Below, piece by piece: positions 49,796 through 62,000 of a stretch of 62,000 nucleotides of DNA. Below the pieces are notes generated by a model that was given only the letters and a program-made list of their open reading frames with translations, did no database searches and was not told where the DNA came from. The translations under genes were made by a program, and so were the position numbers. How positions within the stretch are numbered: the first letter of the stretch is position 1; every line of letters starts with the position of its first letter. Origin of the DNA: Tubiluchus corallicola (taxonomy: Eukaryota; Priapulida; Priapulimorpha; Priapulimorphida; Tubiluchidae); the NCBI GenBank assembly GCA_030141605.1, contig JAQGDQ010000171.1:228426-290425 (forward strand). Reading direction: 5' to 3'.

Positions 49796-50692
49796 TTACA
49801 CACTTGAAAGTCATTGGGTTAAACAACTGATGAGTCAATGAATAAGCAGCGATGAATTGAGAAAAACAGAAAAAATAGGAATAATAACAACAACAGCATC
49901 ATAACATACAGGAGCAGATTAATTATTTGAACAACTGAGTTGTCATTGACTCTTGGGCTGATGGTAATGCATTTAAGTTTTCAAAATATAAAAATGATTT
50001 TACTATATATAAGAAAGTTGAACCAAGTAGCACTAAGTTCGCTAGTTATTACCTATTACAATATTTGTTGTTACATTATACGTTTTATGCTAGTTATACA
50101 TTATACGTCAGTTTCGTTATTACATTGTCAATTAATTTTGCTACATTATCGGTTATTTATTACATTATGTTTTGCTTTTTCATTATAGTATGCATTATTT
50201 TATTATTAAAATTAAAATGAGAATTAAAAAATGGGATTATAATGCGGGCGTTTATTACATTATCAGTTGTAACACGCTGTGTCTTACGATAAATACTCAC
50301 GTTGGCATTGAGGAAATCAAACTTTTCGTAAATCTTTGTCTACTAAACGATCGCAAGGTTTGTGTAGAGAGATTGACAAGTCTGCAATTAGACTATTTTG
50401 TTTTATGTCCGTTTTAAATCAGTATATGAGTCTAACTATGCTTGGTAAAAATCGTATTTTTTAATGCAAAGATTTGTGAAAATCTTTATAGTGATTCTGA
50501 GATTCTGATATCGTTTCTTATGTACTGTATTGTAATACAAAGTTTGTGGCAACGACCGCTAAGAGTGCAGGCAAAAATTCATTTCTATCTACGTCATTTT
50601 CCCTAATATCCCTATGAATAATATTGTATGTAGACATAATGAATTCTTTTCTCTTCTAATGACAACATATTCAAAGCTAAAAGTCTGTTAGG
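49796..50692. other. Gene-free A+T-rich region
   Basis: Includes loosely repeated TTACATTAT motifs around 50040-50280; no coding signal. Confidence 0.35.
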
Positions 50693-50908
50693 CTAACATA
50701 CAACATTAAATCCTCCACCTAGTGGACAATCTTCTACTGAAATTGAAATACACGTACTTTTGAATATAATATCAATATTTCTCGTTAGATCGGGACACCA
50801 TACTGGCGCACAATATTCCACAATAGGTCGAAAATAAGATTTAAAACCTTTAAGCAAAATTTCTGTCTGTTGTAAATTGAAAACAACGAAAGAGCATATT
50901 TGTCGCAT
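50693..50908 (-). pseudogene. LINE reverse transcriptase fragment (thumb region)
   Basis: A 71-codon frame with LLKGFKSYFRPIVEYCAPVW and CPDLTRNIDII, the Y-[KR]-S-[YF]-[VF]-RP-I-EY-x-PVW pattern that follows the RT core in Jockey/CR1-type LINEs. Isolated and decayed. Confidence 0.75.
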
Positions 50909-51410
50909 GATGCAAAATACATGTTATTCAGAAAGTCTGCGTTTTTAATGCTATAGATTTTGGGCTAAATGTAATTTGCAAAGCTCTAATAAGGTAAAAG
51001 AAATGTATAAAAATACTAAGACTACTCGACCCTGTACAATTTGTGCAGCGAGTGATACTACTGTATTCTAAAGTTTCTTACGTACGGAGTTTCAAGTTCT
51101 TTTCTGGCTCTGACGTTTTTAGATGCTCAAGTATTTTTGCCTGTTGGAATGAAATTTTAATTTATCTTTGATGCATATATCACTTATGTAAGTAAGTTTT
51201 ATGGGTATGTTGCTTTTCAATTAAGCTTTTTTATCTTTGTAAGCACTGATTTTGTGTTTGCGTGCAACGAGCTCTAAATATATTGCTTTGCTTTTATAGC
51301 TAATTATTGTTAAACAGTTAAATTAGCAAAAGTAGTTTAATTAATATAATTCAATTTCTTTTATAGTTCATGCTGAGACATAGTGCAACGCTGGAGAACT
51401 TCCATTGTTG
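50909..51410. other. Gene-free A+T-rich region
   Basis: Possibly more of the decayed LINE upstream (minus strand) of the thumb fragment; not recognisable. Confidence 0.3.
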
Positions 51411-51762
<352 letters not shown>

Positions 51763-52286
51763 GGAAACGAACAAGATAACCTTTTAAGTAATTCAGAAAT
51801 GCGTCATGAAAATAAATTAAGCTGAAATACAATTCTGATAGAACTACAGTCACTGCTTTGTTTACTAATATCAAAATGTCAGCCAGACGTAAAGTTTGCT
51901 TATATGTAAAAGTACGCTGGACAGTGGCGTGATTATGTAAACTATAATAACAAAGTTCGTCCAGACATACTGAAATCTTAAAGCAAATCCCACAACATAA
52001 TATATTGTTTGTACTACTCGAGAACGTTTAAACATACATGTTTGTGCCCTATTTTCATAAGATGAACAATCTCGTAATGTATACTTTATTAAACTGAAGA
52101 ACTTTTAAACAGTGTTAGGACATCCTTGCTGTTTAGATTACGCTGAACAGAATTTGTTAGTTTGTTAAAAGCACACATTAACAATTTCCTATTTCTACGG
52201 TTACACGATGGTCCCCGGAGATGGTACTTGTTATAGGTTAAGTGTAGTGCCTATGTACAATTCAAAGCAAAGTAAACCCACAAAAG

Positions 52287-52288
<2 letters not shown>
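51763..52288. other. Gene-free stretch
   Basis: No supported feature. Confidence 0.3.
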
Positions 52289-52317
<29 letters not shown>

Positions 52318-52370
52318 CGCTGACGATGGCGATGGCAATGATCATAACGATGATGACGATGATGATGGTG
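52289..52370. repeat. (GAT)n microsatellite
   Basis: GAT/GAC array; the 67-codon acidic frame over it is not supported as a gene. Confidence 0.85.
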
Positions 52371-53392
52371 ATTACTCTAAGGAGACGACACTGTCGTCTA
52401 ACGACTGCTAATAGCTGAAATGACAACTTGAACGCTATGATCTCATTTTAATTACTAATTATTGTCTGTTTGCTTTGAATGCACATGTTGACAATACAAG
52501 TTGCAAACTGCTGAAGAATGTGACCTTGTTCATAAAAGAACTTCCTTGACACTAGCGTTTTATATGCATACCCTATTTTAGATACACTGTATTATTTTTT
52601 CTCATCGGTACGATAAAGACGTCCTGGTCTTGTAGCCCAAAGTTCTAATCTAGAACTTTGACCTATTACACAGATACACCAGCTAATTGCAGAGGGTCGT
52701 TAAGAGTATGGCCTTCGCTGGGAAAGTTTATCACTTTTCAAATATTGAAATTAATATAAGGTTTACTATTAGCATTATTAGCGCCATCATACCGATCAAT
52801 AAGTGCAAAAGAATATGTGGTCTACGTGACCTTATTCTGAGTGTATATTAGTGTAAATTCCCATTTTTTTTTATTCAGGTAGTAATTTCGAAACACCAAC
52901 ATCATGACCAGGGCCGGGTATAGGCTAGTATAAACTGCAGCCAAGGGCCCTCAAGCTTCGGTAACATTTGGTAAAAAATCTTTCTTTTTATGGTTGTGTT
53001 GAAAATTGTGTTAGTACGGTTTGCAATAGATATGAAAATGGTAAAATTTCATAAAGAATATTTTTTATTGACAAACAAAAGATAGCTATTCCAAATTGTT
53101 AAAAAAATGCAAAGAGTTTACTTAAAACTATGTAAATGTCGCTAAACTGTATTAAAAAATACTCAAGGCGTGTGCGGGCGAGTTAGAAGGCTGGCTACGT
53201 CTAGGGGGGGGGCATAATTTCATTAGCTTAGGGGCCTCAGAGTGTCATAATCCGGCCTTAATCATAACGAAAAGTGAAATGTAGATACAGGCCGACGTAA
53301 GCCATTTATTTTTAATGAAACGGTTTTACAAATATACCAATGTTTTGCTTAGCTTACAATTATAGTTACGACATGGGATCATAATAATAATT
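52371..53392. other. Gene-free region
   Basis: A G-rich patch (GTCTAGGGGGGGGGC at about 53199) and GGGCCGGGTATAGGC at 52911 suggest unclassified dispersed repeats. Confidence 0.3.
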
Positions 53393-53834
53393 TCAAAACA
53401 CCAACATCATAACATAAAACGAAAACTTAGATACAGTTATATTTTCAGTAATAGTCCACTTTAACTTGCTACCTCTATTCAATCTGGAGCAGATATTTAA
53501 TGGTAGTCGTTTATTCGACTTGGTTATCAAATATCTGGTTTTTAACCAGTGTATTATTGTCGTCATCGAATAATCTCGTGTGAAAATTAGATATACAGTA
53601 GTAGAAAAGTCGGTAAAGTATATAATAAACAGGCAGTCGCCCAAGTATAGATTCTTGCGGAACACCACGGCTGATAGAAGCCAGAAGACAGATTTTGACT
53701 TCTTGTATATTACTATGAATTATTTTAATGTATGATGTAGTTTTGATGCAATTATACCATAATGTGCAAATTTCGAGATAAGATATGTAATACATAAATA
53801 CTAAAAATTTAGTATCGAATACTAAAAAATACAT
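53393..53834 (-). pseudogene. Frameshifted LINE reverse transcriptase core fragment
   Basis: Minus-strand frame from 53834 contains SRGVPQESILG, the RT motif usually written GVPQGSILGP. Reading then moves to the overlapping frame (LGDCLFIIYFTDF), while the first frame regains RLFDDDNN, like the L-FADDTN active-site motif. At least one frameshift and substitutions in both motifs, so inactive. Confidence 0.8.
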
Positions 53835-53913
53835 GCTATTTTTATATTATTGTTAGTTAAAAGAGTACTGTGAGTGCTTATATAAATGGGCTAGTTAAGT
53901 TTCAATCAGGTTT

Positions 53914-54037
<124 letters not shown>

Positions 54038-54413
54038 TGGATCACCCAGGTCAACAACCAGCAACAGTTAAACAATTGGCTGCTTTCTCACATTGTGTAA
54101 TTTACTGAGCAACACAAAGATATTTTTGTCCACCAAATAAGATAGTTTATATCATTGTATTATTAGTGATGACTTCACATTAAACCAAACACTAAGCTTG
54201 CTTTTATTTACTTAGCGTGTTTGCACAAAAAGATACCTCACTTTACAAAGCTCTCTGGTTCGCAAAGTTACCATATTTAAAATTTGATAGACTCACTGTC
54301 ATTTATATGATGTCATATCAGTAAAAGTGACACAGATTAACGATTACGCAAGTTAACATCAGTTGATCTCAAAACATTGCATGGTGTTTACAGGCATGGA
54401 ATCCAGGTAATGA

Positions 54414-54756
54414 AGTCACAGATTAAAAAAAATCACACAGAAAAAAGTCACAGGAAAAAATAAAAACCCTAACCCTAACCTTAACCTTAACCTGGTAATA
54501 ATAAAAACTTCAAAACCTTGAGATGTTGAACAAAACGTGACATTTTTCACATACATGATATCATATATAAATAGTGTTGGTACTATGTACAAATCATGTA
54601 TTGCTAGTTAATAACTGATTTAAAATATTTTCTGTTTTATTTCTTTAATTGTTTATGGTACTTAAATAAATTGCGACTGGCTTGAATATTTTTGTTTGAT
54701 TGCCTGACTTTCTTTCTTAGCTAAATGTGTGACTTTTTTCCTGTGACTTTATTACC
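54414..54756. mobile_element. Fold-back element with interstitial telomere-like block
   Basis: Left GGTAATGAAGTCACAG...ATCACAC and right GTGTGAC...CTGTGACTTTATTACC are inverted copies separated by about 270 bp, with a repeated GTCACAGGAAAAAA segment. Inside the left part lies a telomere-like block. No ORF. Confidence 0.6.
54465..54493. repeat. Interstitial telomere-like repeat
   Basis: Two and a half CCCTAA units followed by two CTTAAC variants, i.e. TTAGGG/TTAAGG on the minus strand. Confidence 0.8.
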
Positions 54757-55024
54757 AGTCACCTTGGCCATTATTGCCATTCACAAGTGGGTCGTACATT
54801 GTTGAATTTATATTTTTGATAAGTGAAAGCAGTAGCAGCGTCACCTCCATCGTCCCATCATGACATCCACCATCATCACCATCCACTTCAGGTGAGCTAC
54901 TCTGTCGTGAATGCTACAAAGACATATCACTTATAACGATTACCTTCATTCCATGTGGACCATCATTTGAGAAGCATTGAAATGGAAACTGCTGTATTGT
55001 GCTTCAAATTATATAATAATTTAT

Positions 55025-55029
<5 letters not shown>
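54757..55029. other. Gene-free stretch
   Basis: No supported feature. Confidence 0.3.

Positions 55030-55030
<1 letters not shown>

Positions 55031-55070
<40 letters not shown>
55031..55070. repeat. (AT)n microsatellite
   Basis: About 20 AT units. Confidence 0.95.
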
Positions 55071-55073
<3 letters not shown>

Positions 55074-57245
55074 AGGGTACCTTTAATTATTTAAAAGTTT
55101 TTCATTATAATTAATATATTCAATTATTCACATTACGAAATTGCTCATCTTATGAAAATATTGTGCAAATATAGATGCTTAAACAGCATTATTATTATCT
55201 TTCATTTTTATGATAATCGGCAATGAGAAAGACATCAACTACAGCTATCGGTTTCCTGCAATAATTAAGATGCGCCAAACCTAGATAGCGCATGAATGAG
55301 TGTTCACCCAGAAAACTGTTTCTATGTGTTTCTACCTTTTGTTGAGAGGGATTGTGTATATACTTTAGAACGTTTCTGCAGTACCATTGTTTCGTCTGCA
55401 AAGTTTTTGCCTAAATAAACATGGTGTAACCTACTAACTTAGCGGTGACACTCAGAGACTTAGATTGTGGACAGCATACAGGGTGGAAAGCACGCACTTT
55501 AGATACTTGGAGGGACTTTTTAAATGTCGAAAATGAAGTACTAGTTAAATTTTCTAACGATGCTTCACAGCTTTCAGCTTAATTGTTTTTTGTTGGTATT
55601 AATTTTAAGCTTCATATCCAAGTTATACTCGGCGGAAAATCATATGAAAACTCGTTTCGTTCATTTATCTGACGTTCAGTGCAGAATTCAGTCTCGGTGA
55701 GACCCTAAGCTGTATAAACCCATGAGACCTCTTTTTTTAAATTGCCCCAGCTGGTCCCAGAAAACTTGAAAATATATGTGCCATTTAATTTAACATACAA
55801 ATTATTTTCAAATAAACGCACTTACTAATTATACGTTAATATACAGCGTGACATACAAACAAACATTCCTTGGTGTTTGTTTACTAAATATAGAAAGGTA
55901 AGTTATAAAATCAGAAAAATTATATTATATAGTTTAATAATTTACAACTTAAAATATTTTCTTTCGTGATTCTCAAAAAGCAAAATCACTGATTACCTCC
56001 TCAAATGTTATATTATGCAATTTACCGCTTTCTATGCACATGATACTGGACAGTCTTTCTTGATACATAGTTGCTTTTAGTTCAGTTTTGATTCTCCTTA
56101 TCTGTGAAAATCATCTTTCTCCTAGATATGAATGTAAACCCTATCTACAGTCTTCATGAAGCGCCCCATGCAGATTTTGAGACCCCAAGCCTTAGCTTGT
56201 TTAGCAACTTTAGCTTACACCTAAATTCAGCCCTGTGAATATTAGATTTGAATGGCACTATAATAAATGTACGAGCCGGGTGTTGATAGCAATAGGTATT
56301 AGTAGCAGTGGGAACGTTCTTATGTTGCACTTTTATAGAGTTCAAGACCCTGGAACAGTAAACACGTATCTAGACCAGTCACCTTTAGCAGAAACAATAA
56401 CTGATTCATAGGCTTGACATGTTATAAAATATTGCAATACATGCTGATAGTTCGAACCTTTTCAGTCATTTTGAACGCCCTGAAGTATATAATGCTACAT
56501 TACCCTCACATTTGTCCTCACATTACCCCACACTTCTGGTGCGATAACGAAGGATCCTGTTTGTTTGTGACTTTCTACAGACGTTTGCGTAGCACATAAA
56601 GGCGAAACGTTTATGGATGGCTTTTTTGCTCTTAATTACTAAGTACTGATCACAAAACTTCATAGAACGCGTAATCTACTATAAAATTTCACGTCGCTTC
56701 TTTAATATTGAAAGACATATTGAGTCGTCCTAATTGAGCTTCAAAGTGCACTGTATTTGTTAAAAAATCTACTGCTTGGTCGCCTGCCAGTTTTTGAAGG
56801 GCAATAAGTTTAGACAAAATCAGGAAAACTACCGGTAGTGTGAGAAACAACAAAAAGCGCAGGAACAATCCCATACGCTAGAGGGATGCGATACGTGCGC
56901 TATGACGCATACATGAAACTGAACGAAATAGCGTTTCATTCGAACGTTTCCTACTTTTTAGTAGCATCCCATATCCTCCATGCGGAATGGTACCTCCTGC
57001 CCCTCGGAGAACAGTGAAACCACCTTTACTGTTTTGGGCCACACCTTATGATTATGAATCGATGTACATTTATTTAATGCCACACATTATAATTTTATGT
57101 CAGCCTAAAAATTTAATACTAACATTCAAATTTATACCCATGAACCTATTACTGGAGGCCACTACTAGCTATGAAAATTTTAAACCAATGTGGTTGATTT
57201 TTGTGCAGTTAAGTTCTGGTGATGGTGGTGGTGGCAGTCGCAATG
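55071..57245. other. Gene-free region
   Basis: Short frames only; none with recognisable domain or splice structure. Confidence 0.35.
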
Positions 57246-57482
<237 letters not shown>

Positions 57483-57489
57483 AAATACA

Positions 57490-57743
57490 ACTGTTACAAT
57501 TAATTTCAAAAACGGCAAGTTATATAATGACTGTAGGTTATGACCGTTACTAAAGTCCAAATTGTTATAAAATTCTCTAAAATGTTCAGTTTTAACACAA
57601 TGACACAGTTTGTGTTCTTCATCTTCCACGTCTCTTCTCCAAACACAGAAGTGTTCCTCCCGGGGCAGCCTATCCCATCTCCTTCTTTCTATCATAAGAA
57701 AGTTAGCAGACAAGTGAGATCTTCTAAAAACAAGTCTTTCCAT
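57490..57743 (-). pseudogene. LINE C-terminal zinc-knuckle-like fragment
   Basis: Start of the minus-strand frame from 57743: ERRRWDRLPREEHFCVW, then VEDEEHKLCHC and FREFYNNL. This resembles the end of non-LTR retrotransposon ORF2 (R-x-x-R-C-x-C ... VEDE-HFLF-CP-Y-LR). Several expected Cys are changed. Reading then runs into the AGT array. Confidence 0.6.
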
Positions 57744-58540
57744 TTCAGGAACATTGAAACTGAATTCACCGTTTAAGTAGACCTTACCTACTTCTAACTG
57801 AGGATTGACTGTCCTGTTCTGTACTTAGATCCAGATGAATTGGGAATTTTATTGCATAATTTGCAGATTAAAGAGCTCTGCTTGCTCTAACAAGCATTAG
57901 ATAAACTTACCCGATTATTTGACTTATCCGGTCAGCGATGGTCAGTTACTCACGGTGATGGAGCGCCATTCTTGCAAGTGTTGAAACAACAGATTTGTAA
58001 AGAAAAAATGTCACATATTTTTAAGATCTGTATACAGAGTGGATCATTGCGAATCGCTGGTTATATTATCTATATTTAGGTCTGAGTACAAAAGTTCCCA
58101 AGCCAGCTCTGCTTTACCTTCGACAACACGAATGTCAATTGCAAGTCACTTAAGCTGTTTGTTCACTAGTTGCACTCTAACCGAGAGCATATCTTATCAT
58201 GCACCTCTCTATTGATACGCAACGAATTCGGCGGTATTGCCCACTTTATAAAAAGCTCAGCAATCTATACAAAGCTGTGCGCATAGGCCTATATTTATTA
58301 CAATTAATTAAACATTAAAGATAATAGCGAATGCTGATAATCTCGTAATTGGCATCTTGTAAAATTACAATTATAGATAGCCTACATACGTAATGCAAAT
58401 AACATGTTCGTTATCCAGGCATCATTTCGCATATGGACTCTTTATCATTTTACGCTAATTTTTGTGAGTCTGGGGAAATTACCGCATCTTATAAACTGTA
58501 TATATAGAACAGCCAACATGGTAAAAGGGTCAATATAAAG
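57744..58540. other. Gene-free stretch
   Basis: May hold more of the LINE remnant on the minus strand; nothing recognisable. Confidence 0.3.
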
Positions 58541-59050
58541 GAAAAATAGATCCACCACCAAAAAATTTTAAGAAAACGTTTTTGGTGTTTTCCTACAGCA
58601 TTTGGTCCAGAGAATAACATATCCAAATTAGGTCGAAATTTGAACACTGCAAATGGACTAATTATGACGTCAAAAAAGATGGCCGCCATTTGAACAAAAC
58701 GAATGGGTATTTAGTCTACCAGAATAGTGAAAAAATTCTCACTTTTATTCAAAAGCATGAAATTCTGCACCATGCCAGAGCCCGTTAAGGTGATTAATTT
58801 TGATTATGGAGACAATCGAAATTCGCCCAATTTTGGCCGCAATTTTCGACACGGCTGACAATATGGCTGTTACAAGCTTATAATGTCTATATCTTAGCTA
58901 TCAGAGCATACAGGAAAATGATATTGGTGTCTAAATATAGGTTTCAAGGTCAAGCAATCCACATTTGATATTCCCTATAATATCACCCCATTTCAAGATG
59001 GCTGCTAAGATGGCTGCAAATGTTTCACAAAATATCAGAATTGCTCATAG
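58541..59050. repeat. Probable dispersed repeat with AAGATGGC motifs
   Basis: AAGATGGCCGCCATTTG near 58677, CAATATGGCTG near 58859 and TTCAAGATGGCTGCTAAG near 58994, with long non-coding context. Shares the CAAGATGGC theme with 40.6-41.2 kb, but no extended alignment was seen. Confidence 0.35.
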
Positions 59051-59155
59051 CGTAACGACTATCCAGTGATTACAAATGCTTAACTAGGTTGTTTTACTTG
59101 AAGAAAATTTATTTCTTACAAAAAAACTTTCAACAAAATATATGGTGAAACGAGC

Positions 59156-59327
59156 TGTCGTGGTACGTTGGCTAATGTCGGACAATGTCCTCCAGGCTTT
59201 TATTAAAAAAATAGCAAATTAGTAGAGACACTGTTTTTCCTCACCTCAACGGTTAAACAATTCCTTTGTTAATTTTAGTAAAAAACCGAAGCTCATTGTC
59301 TGACATTAGCCGGTGTACTACACCAGC
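59156..59327. mobile_element. Short inverted-repeat (MITE-like) element
   Basis: GGCTAATGTCGGACAATG on the left and, reversed on the right, GGCTAATGTCAGACAATG, within arms of about 32 bp enclosing about 100 bp. Confidence 0.7.
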
Positions 59328-59380
59328 CAAACTTACGTATTACATTGTAAACAAATCAATAACATTAATAACTAGAACAC

Positions 59381-59745
59381 CACAACTTTTGTGAAACTTT
59401 TAATTTGCTTAGTTAAAAATTATGTAAAACGTTTCGACAGAGCTACTGCTGTCATCATCAGTGGAAAATTTTTACAAACATACAACCAGTTTATATAGGC
59501 AGAGCTTACAGTATAGAACATTATGTACAAATTATGTATTTAACAGAAGCCAAATAGGTAATGAATAAGCAGACCAGAAGACCAGTCTTCTGTTAAATAC
59601 ATAATTAGTTCTATACTGTAAGCTCTACCTATATAAACTGGTTGTATGTTTCTAAAAGTTCACCACTGATGATGACAGTAGTAGCTCTGCGAAATGTTTG
59701 ACATGATTTTAAACTGTGTAAATTAAAAGTTTTAATAAAGTTGTG
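59381..59745. mobile_element. Large fold-back element, arms ~165 bp
   Basis: Left arm 59381-59550 and right arm 59585-59745 are inverted copies over most of their length: shared CATACAACCAGTTTATATAG, AGAGCTTACAGTATAGAAC (one change) and GAGCTACTRCTGTCATCATC. Loop is only about 35 bp. No coding capacity. Confidence 0.9.
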
Positions 59746-62000
59746 ATTTTTAACCATAAGTGCTTTTAAGAGTCTGAAATAAAAAAATCAATAACAATAC
59801 AGTTTTTGTTTACAAACAGAAACATATAAACAAAGTTATCGTTTCGCCTGTTTTAAAATCTTATAACTTGACCAGTTGCAGAAGAGTTATAAGCTAGTAA
59901 TTCAATCTCCATATATTAACATCAGCGAAAAAAGATTATTGTGGTGCAGACAGTTAAACCCACTTACAAGGTTAATTACATCTACCAATAAGTAACAACT
60001 GATCCATTTTTAAGACCAGTAACTCTTTACGCCTCTACTTTTTCTAGATTTGAGCACTTTATAAATTTATGCCTTTTATTATGATTATTATAAGCCTATT
60101 AATCATTTATTAACTACATTTAATTATTTTTACTAAGAACCACAAAAGCTTTGTCCTATAAAACTACTATACACTTTTACAAAAAGGGCCCGGTGTTTAT
60201 TAACCTTTAGGTTCACCTTTCAAAAGATGATTTAAAAATAGCACAATTAAGTCACACAACTAATACACAAATTACACTACATACTACATACACTGGAATA
60301 TTATAAAAGTAGGCTCTTTCTATAACGCCAAGACAGACCTATCAATGAAGGAAATAAACGTCTAAACATTTTATTTAATTAAAATGTTATTTTTCTTGGG
60401 TCAGTAGCAAAGTTAAGCCCATTTTACATAGAGGACGCGAAATTTGTGAAATGAGCCTAAACGATACATAAACCCGAGCCAGCGCGTACAAAAATATACT
60501 TTGTGATTCATGACGAATAGGAATAGCTTCAAATGTTGTAGTAAAATTATGATCCATTACCCAACTCGAAACTGAACATTGATGCATGTAAAAGGTTCTT
60601 CGTTTTCATTTTGCTCGGTCAGAAATGCCTCCAATCTTGCCCTGTAGTGTCCGTGAGCAAGCTGAAAAGAAAGTGTGGTAATATCAGTGGCGTAGCTAAT
60701 ATGAGAGCAAGAGAAGCAACCTCTCCCTCTAAGCACATTTTTCAAAATTGACGCCTTTTCAACAAGCTGCCTTATTACTCCTGTGTTTTCGAAATAAGCG
60801 GGCATTTTCACAACTTATTTGTCAAGTTTGACTGATTGAACCGAGGATTAAATTACCACAAATCTAATAATATTTAATAATCTAATAATAAATTTAATAA
60901 TCCAATTATTATACATGTAGTATATTCTTGTCACACGCTGGATACTGTCTGTTGCCGCATAAACAAAGGTATAATTTCTTCGTGTGTCACGGCGTCTTTT
61001 TATGTGCTTGCTCCCCCTTAACTTTAGAACCTAGCTACGCCCCTGGGCAGTATAGTTTGTTTTCAAACGTGTGCAATGACAAACCTATGCCAAGTGTGTA
61101 CCATGATGTGCGACATAGTTGCTGTCTTGTACTCGCGACATAGCTATGTCACAGAAGCGGGTTAGAAAACATTTTGTAACGACACCTTGGGATTTTGTAA
61201 ATGAAATGCCTATAAACCGTCGAAAAATAATGTCATAATGTCAACTTATCATATATTTTTGTATTGTTATATCTACAATCTGATTTTTAATGCAAATGGT
61301 AGAAACACAACTCAACAAGCACTAAAAGAACTTGTTTGTATGACAGTTGTTAACGTCATTTTCTAACCGCTTCGTATAGGTGGGAGCACCTGCTTGTACC
61401 AGGATTATATTACCTGCTACTGTTTTAAATTAGGTTTGTACCTTAACTGGCTGTATAGGCAGTAGATGGAAACTTCAGTCACGCGAATATTAAAGTAATT
61501 ATTTAAGTTAAATCAGCTAAAAAAATCGACTGAAGTTTGACGTTTCTCTGGATTCCTATGCCTGTTAAATTTTTAGCAGCACTATGCAAGCAATTTGTTT
61601 TTTTCTACATTTTGATTTGTAATAAATGATAATTAATAATGCCAGCTTCTAAACCGAATCATAATTGTTGAAAGCTAACTACTAAAATTTTGTGAAACGG
61701 GAATGAAACAGACATAAAAACTTCTTTGGACCCTACGATGAAGTTATTTCTTCGTGTTCCCAACACAACCCGTTTATAAAGAACCGTAGCAAAAGAAGCA
61801 GTCGCCATGCAGGCGATATGCACTCTTATTTACTAATATTTGAAGACTTGTAGTTGTTAAGTCAATCTCTCTGTTATGAAACGTGCTTACCCCTGAAATA
61901 TAACGGAAAAAAGACGGAAACAGATCTTCAGTAATTGCCAAGTCGAAGCTACTGTCATGCAGTCCTCGTGTAACCGGGCAGTCAACGCGCCATATTGCAA
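59746..62000. other. Gene-free right end of the window
   Basis: Small frames at 60387-60811 (minus) and 60928-61143 (plus) have no recognisable features. Fragments GTGGCGTAGCTAA (60688) and TAGCTACGCCCCTGGG (61032) are inverse copies of one motif and suggest an old inserted element between them. Confidence 0.35.

Noticed and set aside
52208-52411. Acidic 67-codon frame
   Set aside because: Dominated by the (GAT)n array; no support for a start or a family.

Overview
The window is nuclear DNA from an invertebrate animal. The evidence is spliced genes with consensus GT..AG junctions, animal protein families (zona pellucida-domain membrane proteins, a TTC16-type TPR protein, an SLC16 transporter), many simple-sequence arrays, CR1/Jockey-like LINE remnants, tRNA-derived SINE pieces and MITEs. 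A short TTAGGG-type block and the A+T-rich composition fit a non-insect invertebrate. I cannot name the phylum.

Layout. (1) 1-2.3 kb: a TTC16-like TPR gene on the minus strand, open over 576 codons without an intron. (2) 4.3-11.0 kb: the 3' part of a ZP-domain transmembrane gene on the plus strand (ZP1), four exons rebuilt here; its upstream exons are not found in the window. (3) 11-29 kb: gene-poor, with a Tigger/pogo-like MITE, a period-4 array, a long (CT)n array, fold-back elements and one intact copy of a local MITE family. (4) 29.2-36.7 kb: a complete nine-exon ZP-domain gene on the plus strand (ZP2), 657 codons, with a Gly/Tyr/His-rich N-terminal half. (5) 36.7-42.6 kb: gene-poor microsatellites and a degenerate tandem array. 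(6) 42.7-48.5 kb: a complete SLC16 (monocarboxylate transporter, MCT12/14-like) gene on the minus strand, including a duplicated, equal-length, phase-matched exon that looks mutually exclusive. (7) 48.5-62 kb: no convincing gene; LINE fragments, trinucleotide arrays, an interstitial telomere-like block and fold-back elements.

Relations between genes. ZP1 and ZP2 lie on one strand, share cysteine spacing, intron positions and intron phases across ZP-C, the furin site and the membrane anchor, and so are very probably tandem paralogues. Both look like secreted or shed extracellular-matrix (cuticle-, tunic- or egg-coat-like) proteins. ZP1 has acquired an unusually long region after the furin site and a 346-residue cytoplasmic tail. 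The TPR and transporter genes are not obviously connected to them. The features most worth following up are the SLC16 exon pair, the divergence of the ZP paralogues, decayed Gly-rich coding sequence inside a ZP2 intron, and the locally active MITE family.

Exon structures were built by hand from splice signals, reading phase and family resemblance; there is no transcript evidence. Family names rest on recalled motifs, not a search.
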